A stretch of 64,000 nucleotides of DNA from Bacillus sp. FJAT-29814 (GTDB taxonomy: Bacteria; Bacillota; Bacilli; Bacillales; Cytobacillaceae): positions 47,170 through 111,169 of the forward strand of contig NZ_LMTJ01000005.1 in assembly GCF_001510715.1 (NCBI RefSeq), in the 5' to 3' direction. Below, in pieces: positions 56,514 to 64,000 of this stretch; within the stretch, counting starts at the first letter, position 1; every line of letters starts with the position of its first letter. The notes under the pieces were generated by a model, which saw only the letters and a list, made by a program, of their open reading frames with translations, had not been told where the DNA came from and made no database searches. The translations under genes were made by a program, and so were the position numbers.

Positions 56514-59261
56514 ATGAATGAAAAATGGAAAGTTTGGATGGAAAAGGCCCAATCCGTCATAAATTTGTTGACTCATAAAAAAACGGTTAAAGGAGTCCGA
56601 ATTACCTATTCGGTCTTCTGGAATTTATTTCTGCTTATTTTGTCGGTTGTTATTATAGGCGGCGCCTTTGCGACAGGGGTGGGTGCCGGTTATTTTGCTT
56701 CTCTGGTAAAAGACGAACCTGTCCGTTCCTATGATAGCATGAAAAAAGATATTTATAATTATACGGAAACATCGGAATTATATTTTGCTGATAATGTTTA
56801 TTTGGGAAAACTGAGGACAGATTTGGAGCGGGAAGAGGTCAAACTTGATCAGGTATCAGAAAACCTCATTAATGCGGTCGTTGCCACAGAAGATGAGTAC
56901 TTTTACCAGCACCAAGGGGTTGTGCCAAAAGCGGTATTCCGCGCGCTTTTCCAGGAGGTAACCAACTCTCCGATTCAATCGGGCGGCAGTACCTTGACCC
57001 AGCAATTGATCAAAAACCAAATTCTCACCAACGAGGTATCGTTCCAGCGCAAGGCAAATGAAATTTTGCTGGCGCTCCGCCTGGAGAAATTTTTTGATAA
57101 AAAAGAAATTCTTGAAGCGTACTTAAATGTCTCAACCTTTGGCCGGAACGCTTCCGGACGGAATATTGCCGGAGTTCAGGCCGCCGCCAAAGGAATATTT
57201 GGCAAAACGGCTGCAGAACTTTCGCTGCCGCAAGCAGCTTTCATTGCCGGATTGCCGCAAAGTCCTTTCGGGTACACCCCGTTTACAAGGGATGGGCAAA
57301 GAAAAACGAATCTTGAACCTGGAATTTCTCGAATGAAAACCGTGCTGAAACGAATGCTGGATGGCGGTTATATTAACGAGACCCAATACCAAGAGGCATT
57401 GGCCTACGATATTACCCAGGATTTTACGCAGCCAACTGCCAATCCGATTGATAATTATCCGTGGGTGACGTTTGAGATTGAAAAGCGGGCCATTGACGTT
57501 CTCACGACAGTATTAGCGGAAAAGGATGGCTATTCTGAAAAGGACCTGCAAAAGGATGAAAGCCTGTTTTACAAGTATAAAGGGTTGGCCAGCCAAAATT
57601 TACGCCAAAATGGCTATGAAATTCATACAACGATTGACAAAGAAATTTACGATGCCATGCAGGTAATCAAGGATAATTATAGAGACTACGGTCCGGATAA
57701 ACCGCAAGAAAAGGAAGACCCAGATACGGGTGAAAAAATTACCGTAATGGAGCCTGTAGAGGTTGGCGCCCAGCTGATTGAAAATAAGACAGGAAGAATC
57801 ATCAGCTTTGTCGGCGGGAGAGATTATAATAAACAGCAGCTAAACCATGCTACTAGCGCAGTCCGGCCAAATGCTTCGACAATGAAGCCGCTGCTTGTAT
57901 ATGGACCGGCCATTGAACTGGGCAAAGCGTCTCCAGGAACTCCGTTGCCAAACGTGGCGTTGAATTTTATTCCCGGAAGAGCAAAGCCGTGGCCGCAAAA
58001 CTATGATTTCCGCTATAGTGGCTTGGTTTCCGCACGATATGCCCTTGCGAAGTCATATAACGTGCCGGCAGTAAAGTTATACTCGGAAATCCTTGATCAG
58101 AAACCGGCAAAATATCTCGAAAAGATGGGATTCACCTCTCTTCGAAATGATGATTATACGAACCTGGCGACCGCACTCGGTTCAATGAAAAACGGCGTTA
58201 CTGTTGAGGAAAATACGAACGCATTTGCAACTTATGCAAACGGCGGGAAATTTATTGATGCCTATATGATTGAAAAAATTGTCGATAAGAGCGGCAAAAT
58301 TGTTTATCAGCATGAGGTTAAGCCAGTAGATGTTTTCAAACCGCAGACCGCTTTCTTGACGCTTGATATGATGCGCGATGTCATCAATTCGGGGACAGCA
58401 GCCGGCATCAAGGGCAAGCTGGCTTTCAGTGCTGATTGGGCAGGCAAAACGGGTACAGGGAATGAGTATGTAGATTCCTGGTTTGTGGCGATGAATCCGA
58501 ACATTACCTTTGGAATCTGGACCGGCTATGATACGCCGAAATCATTGCGAGGCGGTCCTGTCTCTTACAGCCAGCGGACAAATAATCTTTGGGCTCAGCT
58601 TATTAATGCCGCTTATAAAATTAAACCAGAGCTAGTCGCACCAAAAGATACCTTCCCGACTCCGGAGGGCATTGTTAAGCGCAGTTATTGCGCCGTTTCG
58701 GGACTGCTTCCGTCCGATGCCTGTTCAAAAGCGGGCCTAATTGAAAGTGATTATTTTAACGTGAAGGATGTACCAACGAAGGTCGATGACAGTTTGATTG
58801 AAGGTCAGTTTGTAACGATCGGCGGCAAAAGATATTTGGCCCTGGATTCTACCCCGAAAGAGTTTGTACAATCCGGTTTAATCTTAAACCCTGACTTTGT
58901 TGAAAGAATGGTTGGAAAAGATTTCAAAAACATTGATCAGTTAATTCCGGATCGGGACCGCTGGGGAAAAGTTCTTGTCTCAAGTGCCAAAATGGGGGAC
59001 AATGGCAAGAAACCGGATGGCGTCTACCTGACAGTTTCCGGTAATACATTGACATGGACAGCATCTCCTGATAATGATGTCGTCGGCTATCGTGTCTACC
59101 AGGGAAGCTTCATTTCCAATAAAGTAGCCAGCATTACAGCCGGTTCAAGTCTTTCATTTAACGCCATAAATGGATCTTATTATGTAACTGCAGTAGACAT
59201 TGCCGGTAACGAATCTGCACCATCCAACGTCGTTGAGGTTGGGGGATTCGAAGCGCAATAA
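56514..59261 (+). CDS. Class A penicillin-binding protein (PBP1A family) with C-terminal FN3 domain
   Basis: 915 residues. A membrane helix (about residues 38-63) is followed by the GT51 transglycosylase (TEDEYFYQHQGVVPKAVFRA with catalytic Glu; GGSTLTQQLIKNQ) and the transpeptidase: STMK serine motif near residue 455, SYN motif, and AGKTGTGNEY. Residues from about 825 form a fibronectin type III domain (WTASPDNDVVGYRVYQGS... YVTAVDIAGNES). It polymerises and cross-links peptidoglycan outside the membrane. TAGAGGTGATG gives the site. The closest named paralogue in B. subtilis cannot be fixed. Confidence 0.94.
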   Translation: MNEKWKVWMEKAQSVINLLTHKKTVKGVRITYSVFWNLFLLILSVVIIGGAFATGVGAGYFASLVKDEPVRSYDSMKKDIYNYTETSELYFADNVYLGKLRTDLEREEVKLDQVSENLINAVVATEDEYFYQHQGVVPKAVFRALFQEVTNSPIQSGGSTLTQQLIKNQILTNEVSFQRKANEILLALRLEKFFDKKEILEAYLNVSTFGRNASGRNIAGVQAAAKGIFGKTAAELSLPQAAFIAGLPQSPFGYTPFTRDGQRKTNLEPGISRMKTVLKRMLDGGYINETQYQEALAYDITQDFTQPTANPIDNYPWVTFEIEKRAIDVLTTVLAEKDGYSEKDLQKDESLFYKYKGLASQNLRQNGYEIHTTIDKEIYDAMQVIKDNYRDYGPDKPQEKEDPDTGEKITVMEPVEVGAQLIENKTGRIISFVGGRDYNKQQLNHATSAVRPNASTMKPLLVYGPAIELGKASPGTPLPNVALNFIPGRAKPWPQNYDFRYSGLVSARYALAKSYNVPAVKLYSEILDQKPAKYLEKMGFTSLRNDDYTNLATALGSMKNGVTVEENTNAFATYANGGKFIDAYMIEKIVDKSGKIVYQHEVKPVDVFKPQTAFLTLDMMRDVINSGTAAGIKGKLAFSADWAGKTGTGNEYVDSWFVAMNPNITFGIWTGYDTPKSLRGGPVSYSQRTNNLWAQLINAAYKIKPELVAPKDTFPTPEGIVKRSYCAVSGLLPSDACSKAGLIESDYFNVKDVPTKVDDSLIEGQFVTIGGKRYLALDSTPKEFVQSGLILNPDFVERMVGKDFKNIDQLIPDRDRWGKVLVSSAKMGDNGKKPDGVYLTVSGNTLTWTASPDNDVVGYRVYQGSFISNKVASITAGSSLSFNAINGSYYVTAVDIAGNESAPSNVVEVGGFEAQ

Positions 59262-59265
59262 ATAG

Positions 59266-59300
59266 AAGCCGCACCGAAAAATTCGGTGCGGCTTTACTTT
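59266..59300 (+). terminator. Terminator of the PBP gene
   Basis: A perfect 13-bp stem (AAGCCGCACCGAA and complement, loop AAA) is followed by TTTACTTTTT. Confidence 0.92.
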
Positions 59301-59385
59301 TTAATAGGCTCTGTTATTATTCATTGTTGATATTTCGTGTAGATATGGGAATTCAACCTCTAGCTATGACAGAGCCTTTTAATAA
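59299..59385. repeat. 85-bp segment bounded by imperfect inverted repeats
   Basis: TTAATAGGCTCTGTTAT on the left and the complement of TTAAAAGGCTCTGTCAT on the right match at 15 of 17 positions. The core is AT-rich and non-coding. It may be a small MITE-like element or the fused ends of a lost insertion sequence. Confidence 0.4.
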
Positions 59386-59386
59386 A

Positions 59387-59417
59387 AAAACCTTGGAAAC
59401 AAGGTTTCCAAGGTTTT
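59387..59417. terminator. Perfect 14-bp hairpin, possible terminator for either strand
   Basis: AAAACCTTGGAAAC and its complement around AAG; T or A runs flank it. Confidence 0.6.
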
Positions 59418-59419
59418 GA

Positions 59420-59715
59420 TAACGATTAACGTGAGGGATACTCAACGGCTCCCAAAACACTACTCTTTATGGGGTGTGAAGTGGGATTTTTTAAAACCTT
59501 CCCCAATGTAATGGATTTAAAGCTTGGGGCTGCCTCACCTGTTTGTTTATGAGTCTGCTAGGTGATTTTACCTGATTCTTAAGCTGAACCGGATCACTCT
59601 TGGCGACTGTTTTGCCGTTCAATAATTTGCCGTAGACACTGCAAGCTTAATCATCCTGGCAAGCTGATGTTGAAATTCACGGTCAAAGTATGGAAATCTT
59701 GAAACAAAGCTGCAC
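59420..59715. other. Non-coding or decayed region downstream of the lectin gene
   Basis: No intact frame. On the minus strand, short protein-like segments in different frames (for example SITLGKVLKNPTSHPIKSS ending at a TAA near 59426) suggest a decayed gene, but I cannot name it. Confidence 0.3.
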
Positions 59716-61281
59716 TCAGCGGATTTCGAGGAGCCACCACCAATCATTATCATCCCGGTTGCCGAAGCCGGTTACCTCTTGTTGGCCGGCCGTCCAGCGG
59801 GCATCGCTGAACCCTCGGTGGGAGTGAAGTGTATGGTTGGTGAGCAAGTGAACAAGTCGCACCCGTCGCTGTGCGGTCCACTGACCACCGCCGTCAATCT
59901 CGACCCGCCAGTTATCGTTGTCGTCTCCCTGGCCTCCGGTGCCAAAGCCGGTTACCTCCTGCTGACCTGTGACGGGGGAAGGGTGTCCGCGGTGGCTGTG
60001 CAGATTGCGTTGTGTGGGCATATGCTCGAGCCGGATTACATCGCCGTGTTGGACTACTTCATTGATCCTGTGGTTCGCTGGTGTTCCGTTGGCCCCCTTG
60101 ATCTTCCAAAAGTCATTGTCATCGGCTCCTTTGAAGCAGGTGACCTGCTGCTGACCTGAACTTCCCTTGTGGCCGTAGTTCAGTGCGTGCGAATGGAGAG
60201 TCAGTCCTGTCATAAGGTGACTTACTTTGATGGTCTGACCGTACCGGACCGCAGCATTGGCTGCAGGAGGCTTGGATGTGAACACGGGAGGGTTCTTTTG
60301 CTGGTAGTCAACTACGAAAAAGCCCCGCCAAGGGCTGGTATTCGTGGCGTCAAAGTGGGGGTTGCCCGGTTCGGAGGACAAAACCACCTCCTGACTGATC
60401 GTGTTGTTATCGTACACGAACACTTTCATAATTTCGGCCTTCGGGTGCCACTCATACCCATAGGCTAGCACCTGGTGATTCTTCGATCCGATTTCCTCAA
60501 GGCTGGTTGCGCCTATGAGACCAAGGGCGACCGGCTTACCGGCGTCGATAATCGCTCGCAGCTTTGGAAATTCATCCTCTTTCGTCCATCGGGTGACTCC
60601 TTTTCCTCCAAGGACGGTAGAATGATCAGACGCTAAGGTCCAACGAACATAATTGATGGAGGAAACCACAAGGAAACTGTCCATAAGCCGGCTGTAAATG
60701 TAATCCGCAAGCCAGTGTCCATCCGGGGGAACATTTGCGTTGAAAAGATTCCGGGTGTATTTCGGAACCGGAATGCCCTTGAGAAAGTAGTCGAGTGCTG
60801 CAAAAGTCATTCCGCCGCACCTTCCATATGTTGTCACCTGCCCATAGCCCGGAATTTTAGCCACAGCATTGACGAAACTGTTGCTAAACAAAAACCCGTG
60901 AACCGCTGGGTCGAAACCAAGCTTACGACTATGGCGCCATGTTCCCGAATCCCAGAGTGCTTTTCCCTGTTTGGTGTAGATCACCGCGTTTCCATCGTCT
61001 TGAAGGATGAGATATGCTCCGGGGTTCCCAGCGGTGCCTGAGTCCCAGACTGTTTGGCCATTCGCATTGCAGATGACAAGGCTGCCATTATCCCGCATGA
61101 TTGCTTTCACGCCGCCTCTGCCGTTAGTGCCGGACGCCCAGACAGAGATGTTTTTGCCTCGATGTACTTCATAGAGTACGAAGTTTCCATCGCCCTGCAT
61201 AATCAGGAATGCCCGCCCATTGTTTGCGGTGATCTTCTGGTTAGCCAGGAGTTCTAGCCCTGGCTGAAGCTGGTTAGCCAT
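59716..61281 (-). CDS. Bulb-type lectin / papain-like / triple-MIR-domain protein
   Basis: 521 residues, no signal peptide. Residues 1-115 are a bulb-type (GNA-like) lectin domain with mannose-site motifs QGDGNFVLYE and QDDGNAVIY; a third, RDNGSLVIC, is degenerate. Residues about 120-330 look like a papain-like domain: GRCGGMTFAALDYF (Cys), NHQVLAYGYEW (His), VYDNNT (Asn/Asp). Residues 350-521 hold three MIR repeats, each with L-H-S-H and ending in D-D-N-D-(F/N/W)-W. Codon use is much richer in GC than that of its neighbours, suggesting transfer. GGAGTGG lies before the ATG, and it stands alone between terminators. Function unknown; carbohydrate binding with peptidase or amidase activity is plausible. 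Confidence 0.8.
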   Translation of the reverse strand: MANQLQPGLELLANQKITANNGRAFLIMQGDGNFVLYEVHRGKNISVWASGTNGRGGVKAIMRDNGSLVICNANGQTVWDSGTAGNPGAYLILQDDGNAVIYTKQGKALWDSGTWRHSRKLGFDPAVHGFLFSNSFVNAVAKIPGYGQVTTYGRCGGMTFAALDYFLKGIPVPKYTRNLFNANVPPDGHWLADYIYSRLMDSFLVVSSINYVRWTLASDHSTVLGGKGVTRWTKEDEFPKLRAIIDAGKPVALGLIGATSLEEIGSKNHQVLAYGYEWHPKAEIMKVFVYDNNTISQEVVLSSEPGNPHFDATNTSPWRGFFVVDYQQKNPPVFTSKPPAANAAVRYGQTIKVSHLMTGLTLHSHALNYGHKGSSGQQQVTCFKGADDNDFWKIKGANGTPANHRINEVVQHGDVIRLEHMPTQRNLHSHRGHPSPVTGQQEVTGFGTGGQGDDNDNWRVEIDGGGQWTAQRRVRLVHLLTNHTLHSHRGFSDARWTAGQQEVTGFGNRDDNDWWWLLEIR

Positions 61282-61356
61282 TCAATTACCACTCCATTCC
61301 GGAGGAAATTGGTACCATTTCCCATGGTCCCTTTGGCTAGTGTATTCAACAAATAA

Positions 61357-61386
61357 TGTATAAATAACTAGTTAAAATCCTATCAA
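61357..61386 (-). promoter_or_regulatory. Candidate promoter of the lectin/MIR gene
   Basis: On the minus strand TTGATA (complement of 61381-61386) and TATACA (complement of 61357-61362) at 18 bp spacing; about 70 bases of leader follow. Confidence 0.45.
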
Positions 61387-61694
61387 TAAAGAAAAAAAGT
61401 TCTTGATAACTTGATTTAATGTCCGCTGCTACTTCCATTGGCCGCGATTTTTGAAGTCCTGTCTTATCAGGCTTAATGTCACAAGCTAGACCTTTTCGTA
61501 GAACATCGAATTTAGGTTCTGATATTACCAGTTCTTTTTTTCATTTCGTCGGTAAAAACGCCTGTGAGTTTATTTTTAGTAGGATTTGTATATAGCAGAT
61601 GCGTCTGTCCACGTATATTTTTATAAAAATATCCCCCAAAACCTCCCCCAAATGGTTGGGGGAGAATACAAAAGTCTACAAAGCAGGAACAAAT
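61387..61694. other. Intergenic region between the lectin gene and rpsD
   Basis: A chance-like 84-codon minus-strand frame (61512-61766) crosses the rpsD terminator; its end, FTDEMKKRTGN, faintly resembles the tail of phage integrases. A hairpin CCCCCAA-CCATT-TGGGGG lies near 61643-61665. I annotate no gene. Confidence 0.3.
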
Positions 61695-61736
61695 AAAAAA
61701 CCCTAGAAGCGTTGATATAACGCGGTTTCTAGGGCT
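61695..61736 (-). terminator. Terminator of rpsD
   Basis: Stem CCCTAGAA/TTTCTAGGG with an inner GCGTT/AACGC pair; on the minus strand it ends in TTTTTTATTT. Confidence 0.9.
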
Positions 61737-61766
61737 TTTGCGGTTGCTATTTAATAAGCAAATCAA

Positions 61767-62369
61767 TTATCTTGAGTAGAACTCAACGATGAATGTTTCG
61801 TTGATTTCAGCAGCCAATTCAGAACGCTCTGGCAAGCGAGTGAAAGTACCTTCTAACTTGTCAGCATCGAAAGTTAAATAATCAGGAATGAAGTTGGTTA
61901 CATCAATTGCTTCCTTGATTACATCAAGATTGCGTGACTTTTCACGAACGCTGATTGTTTGGCCAGGAGCTAAACGGTATGATGGGATATCCACGCGTGA
62001 ACCGTCAACTAAAATGTGGCCGTGGTTTACTAACTGGCGAGCTGCACGACGAGTGCGTGCAAGACCTAAACGGTATACAAGGTTGTCAAGGCGAGATTCA
62101 AGAAGGATCATGAAGTTTTCGCCGTGAACGCCGCCCATTTTGCCTGCTTTAACAAACAGGTTGCGGAACTGACGCTCAGTTACTCCGTACATATGACGAA
62201 GCTTTTGCTTTTCTTGCAATTGCAATGCGTATTCAGAAAGCTTCTTGCGTTGGTTTGGACCATGTTGTCCAGGAGCGTAAGGACGCTTTTCTAATTCTTT
62301 GCCTGTGCCGCTTAGAGAAATTCCAAGACGACGGGATAATTTCCAGCTAGGGCCGGTATAACGAGCCAT
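61767..62369 (-). CDS. rpsD: 30S ribosomal protein S4
   Basis: 200 residues, full length. [37 protein letters not shown] is the conserved start, and the S4 RNA-binding domain ([41 protein letters not shown]) lies at residues 90-155. S4 nucleates 16S rRNA folding. AGGAGGAG precedes the ATG. It has no cysteine (zinc-free form). Confidence 0.98.
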   Translation of the reverse strand: MARYTGPSWKLSRRLGISLSGTGKELEKRPYAPGQHGPNQRKKLSEYALQLQEKQKLRHMYGVTERQFRNLFVKAGKMGGVHGENFMILLESRLDNLVYRLGLARTRRAARQLVNHGHILVDGSRVDIPSYRLAPGQTISVREKSRNLDVIKEAIDVTNFIPDYLTFDADKLEGTFTRLPERSELAAEINETFIVEFYSR

Positions 62370-62570
62370 GAAAGACTCCTCCTCTATTGTTTTTATTTGT
62401 AAAATAAAAACCGTTATGAACCTTCCAAAATAGCCATTTTGTTTTCATGCACCATCGCCCTAGCAGCAGAGGGTTACGCGATGCACCATCATAAGCGCTT
62501 GTCCATATATCCTTATGAGGAACAAAATGAACCATTAAAGATATTCACATAGGCTGCAATATTTTACACA
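62370..62570 (-). promoter_or_regulatory. Leader of rpsD, probable S4 autoregulatory element
   Basis: The 5' untranslated stretch on the minus strand contains paired segments (GATGGTGCAT occurs twice, around a CGCGTAACCCTCTGCTGCTA segment). In Bacillus, S4 represses its own gene through a structured leader of this kind, so that is the likely role. Confidence 0.5.
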
Positions 62571-62716
62571 AAGAATATTATATAATTTTAATAGCCAATA
62601 AGTCAAGGACATTTTCGGTTTTCAAAACATACCAATCATAAAGCGGGTGTCTTTGATTATGTCATGATCATATATTATAGAAATTTGAGATCGTTTTCAT
62701 AAGGAGGAGGCTAATT

Positions 62717-63901
62717 TTGGAAAAAGAGGATGTGCGGTTTGAAACAGAAGCAATTCATGCTGGTTATCGGAATCGGGAGCATCAAGGAAGTTTAGTGCCG
62801 CCATTATATCAAACCTCTACTTTTACCTTTCAAACTGCCGAACAAGGAGAAAAACGATTCTCTGGACAGGAAGAGGGCCATATTTATTCACGGTTGGGCA
62901 ATCCCACAGTCCAAATGTTACAGGAGAGAATCGCCATCCTTGAAAAAGGGGAAGCCGCGCTAGCCTTTTCTTCCGGAATGGCAGCAGTCAGTGCAGTGCT
63001 GATCGAATTAACCAAGTCAGGTGACCATATTCTCTGTTCCCAAGGGGTATATGGCTGTACCTTTGGGCTGCTGCAGTTATTAAAGGAGAAATACAATATT
63101 GATCACAGTTTTTCCCATATGGATACTCGCAATACGTTTGAACTTGAACTTCGCCCCAATACCGCATGCATTTATATTGAAACGCCAATTAACCCAACGA
63201 TGAAGCTCATCGATTTGGAAATGGCGGCCCAGGTGGCGAAGGAAAGGGGGATACCAGTCGTCGTCGATAATACGTTCTGCTCCCCATATTTGCAGACACC
63301 GATATCTCTGGGTTGCGATGTTGTGATTCACAGTGCGACAAAATATATTTGCGGCCATGGTGATGTGATTGCCGGTTTGGTGATTGGTAGAAAGGCGTTT
63401 ATTTCCCACCTGGCAAAAAGTATCCAGAAAGATATCGGCGGGATTATATCCCCGTTTGATGCCTGGCTCTTGCTTCGAGGCATTAAAACATTGCCTGTTC
63501 GAATGGATCGGCATTCCGAAAATGCCCAAAAATTATTTGAATTCTTTCGAAGCCATCCAAAGGTTGAATCGATTTTTTACCCAGGCGATCCGGAACATCC
63601 CGACTTTCACATTATGAAAAAACAAATGAAGCAGCCTGGCGGGATGATTTCCTTTTCGATTAAGGGGACAAAGGATACCGCGCAGCGATTCATGAATCAA
63701 TTGCAGTTAATTAAAATAGCAGTTAGTTTGGGTGAGTGTGAAACTTTAATCCAGCATCCAGCAACGATGACCCATGCTGTAATTCCAAAGGAAGAGCGAT
63801 TAAAAATGGGTATTGCCGAGACACTGCTGCGTCTTTCCGTGGGCTTGGAAGCGTATGAGGACTTGCTGACCGATCTGGAGCAGGCTTTAGAAAAGATATA
63901 A
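62717..63901 (+). CDS. PLP-dependent trans-sulfuration enzyme, methionine gamma-lyase type
   Basis: 394 residues, Cys/Met metabolism PLP family. YSRLGNPT and SSGMAAVSAVL bind the cofactor; the Schiff-base lysine is in HSATKYICGHGDV (near residue 210). YGCTFGLLQ has the active-site Tyr and Cys pair typical of methionine gamma-lyases, favouring MGL over cystathionine gamma-synthase/lyase. It would release methanethiol, ammonia and 2-oxobutyrate from methionine. The start is TTG behind AGGAGGAGG. The downstream terminator seems to be broken by an IS. Confidence 0.85.
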   Translation: MEKEDVRFETEAIHAGYRNREHQGSLVPPLYQTSTFTFQTAEQGEKRFSGQEEGHIYSRLGNPTVQMLQERIAILEKGEAALAFSSGMAAVSAVLIELTKSGDHILCSQGVYGCTFGLLQLLKEKYNIDHSFSHMDTRNTFELELRPNTACIYIETPINPTMKLIDLEMAAQVAKERGIPVVVDNTFCSPYLQTPISLGCDVVIHSATKYICGHGDVIAGLVIGRKAFISHLAKSIQKDIGGIISPFDAWLLLRGIKTLPVRMDRHSENAQKLFEFFRSHPKVESIFYPGDPEHPDFHIMKKQMKQPGGMISFSIKGTKDTAQRFMNQLQLIKIAVSLGECETLIQHPATMTHAVIPKEERLKMGIAETLLRLSVGLEAYEDLLTDLEQALEKI

Positions 63902-63922
63902 AAAAACCCGCCAACGACGATC

Positions 63923-64000
63923 TGACCCCATAAAGTTGGACAAAAATATTACGCTGATTTCTCGGTGGTAAGAAGCCTGTACTGAACAGGGCTCTTGCCA
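63923..64000 (-). mobile_element. End of an IS3-family (IS150-like) insertion sequence, continues past the window
   Basis: TGACCCCATAAAGTTGGACA at 63923 resembles IS3-family terminal repeats. Just inside, the minus strand encodes the end of a DDE transposase. The element lies 22 bases after the stop of the PLP enzyme gene. Confidence 0.75.
63949..64000 (-). CDS. IS3-family transposase OrfB, C-terminal end (partial)
   Basis: The complement reads GKSPVQYRLLTTEKSA and stops at TAA (63951-63949). K-x-P-V-Q-Y-R is the usual end of IS3-family OrfB integrase cores. The rest is outside the window. Confidence 0.75.
   Translation of the reverse strand, partial: GKSPVQYRLLTTEKSA

Noticed and set aside
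60169..60468. Plus-strand frames of about 100-126 codons opposite the lectin gene
   Set aside because: These are antisense shadows caused by the high GC content of the gene; no start signals.
61512..61766. 84-residue minus-strand gene after rpsD
   Set aside because: It begins inside the rpsD end and crosses the rpsD terminator hairpin; no ribosome-binding site, and only a weak resemblance to integrase tails.
62630..62716. SAM or other riboswitch before the methionine gamma-lyase gene
   Set aside because: No conserved SAM-box core or T-box is visible in this short AT-rich leader.

Overview
The window is chromosomal DNA of a Bacillaceae bacterium, AT-rich and with strong Shine-Dalgarno sites. 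Most of it follows the Bacillus subtilis ytq-leuS-ccpA-rpsD backbone: ytqBA, ytzC, leuS, ytwF, ytfP, murJ/ytgP, ytzG, dps, ytzE, ytlR, amyX, ytmP, ytzH, trmB, ytnP, ytzB, ytoP, ytpPQ, sftA, murC, ytxGHJ, aroA, ccpA, acuCBA, acsA, tyrS and rpsD. A nitrite-ammonifying nrfHA operon, which B. subtilis lacks, suggests a facultatively anaerobic, nitrate/nitrite-respiring relative (Neobacillus-like species are one possibility; the genus cannot be settled from this window).

Layout. 1-1.9 kb: ytqB (partial)-ytqA and a small ytzC pair. 2-5 kb: an unknown membrane-anchored surface protein followed by nrfH and nrfA, behind two perfect Fnr-type boxes. 5-6.8 kb: an MFS transporter and the remnant of an amidohydrolase. 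7-16 kb: the most interesting block. It holds a triple-rhodanese lipoprotein, then a tightly overlapping operon of small membrane proteins, a TVP38 protein, a YbhN/LPG-synthase-like membrane protein, a GrdB/PrdB-like selenoprotein, a YnjBCD-like ABC transporter and a CDP-alcohol phosphatidyltransferase. The selenoprotein gene is split by an in-frame TGA, and directly behind it lies a perfect SECIS-like hairpin (8-bp stem, GUG loop), so it is annotated here as one 250-residue selenocysteine protein. The same set of families (TVP38, ABC transporter, triple rhodanese, CDP-alcohol transferase) forms the uncharacterised ydjXYZ-ynjABCDEF cluster of E. coli.

16-30 kb: degV family gene, T-box-controlled leuS, housekeeping genes, dps behind a perfect PerR box, class-1A speD, dat. 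30-49 kb: lipid kinase, pullulanase, trmB, ytnP, ytoP, redox proteins, the SftA translocase, murC, general-stress-type ytxGHJ, aroA and ccpA. 49.4-50.4 kb: between the convergent ccpA and acuC genes lies a GC-rich dispersed repeat followed by about eleven copies of a 52-bp hairpin repeat, where B. subtilis has motPS. 50.4-56.5 kb: acuABC divergent from acsA with a cre-like site between them, then T-box-controlled tyrS. 56.5-64 kb: a class A PBP with a C-terminal FN3 domain; a probably transferred gene joining a bulb-type lectin, a papain-like domain and three MIR repeats; rpsD with its leader; a methionine gamma-lyase-type gene; and the end of an IS3-family element at the right edge.

How the parts fit: NrfHA reduces nitrite to ammonium under oxygen limitation. 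AcuA/AcuC/AcsA with CcpA control acetate use. The 7-16 kb cluster looks like a transport and sulfur/selenium-handling system whose substrate is unknown.
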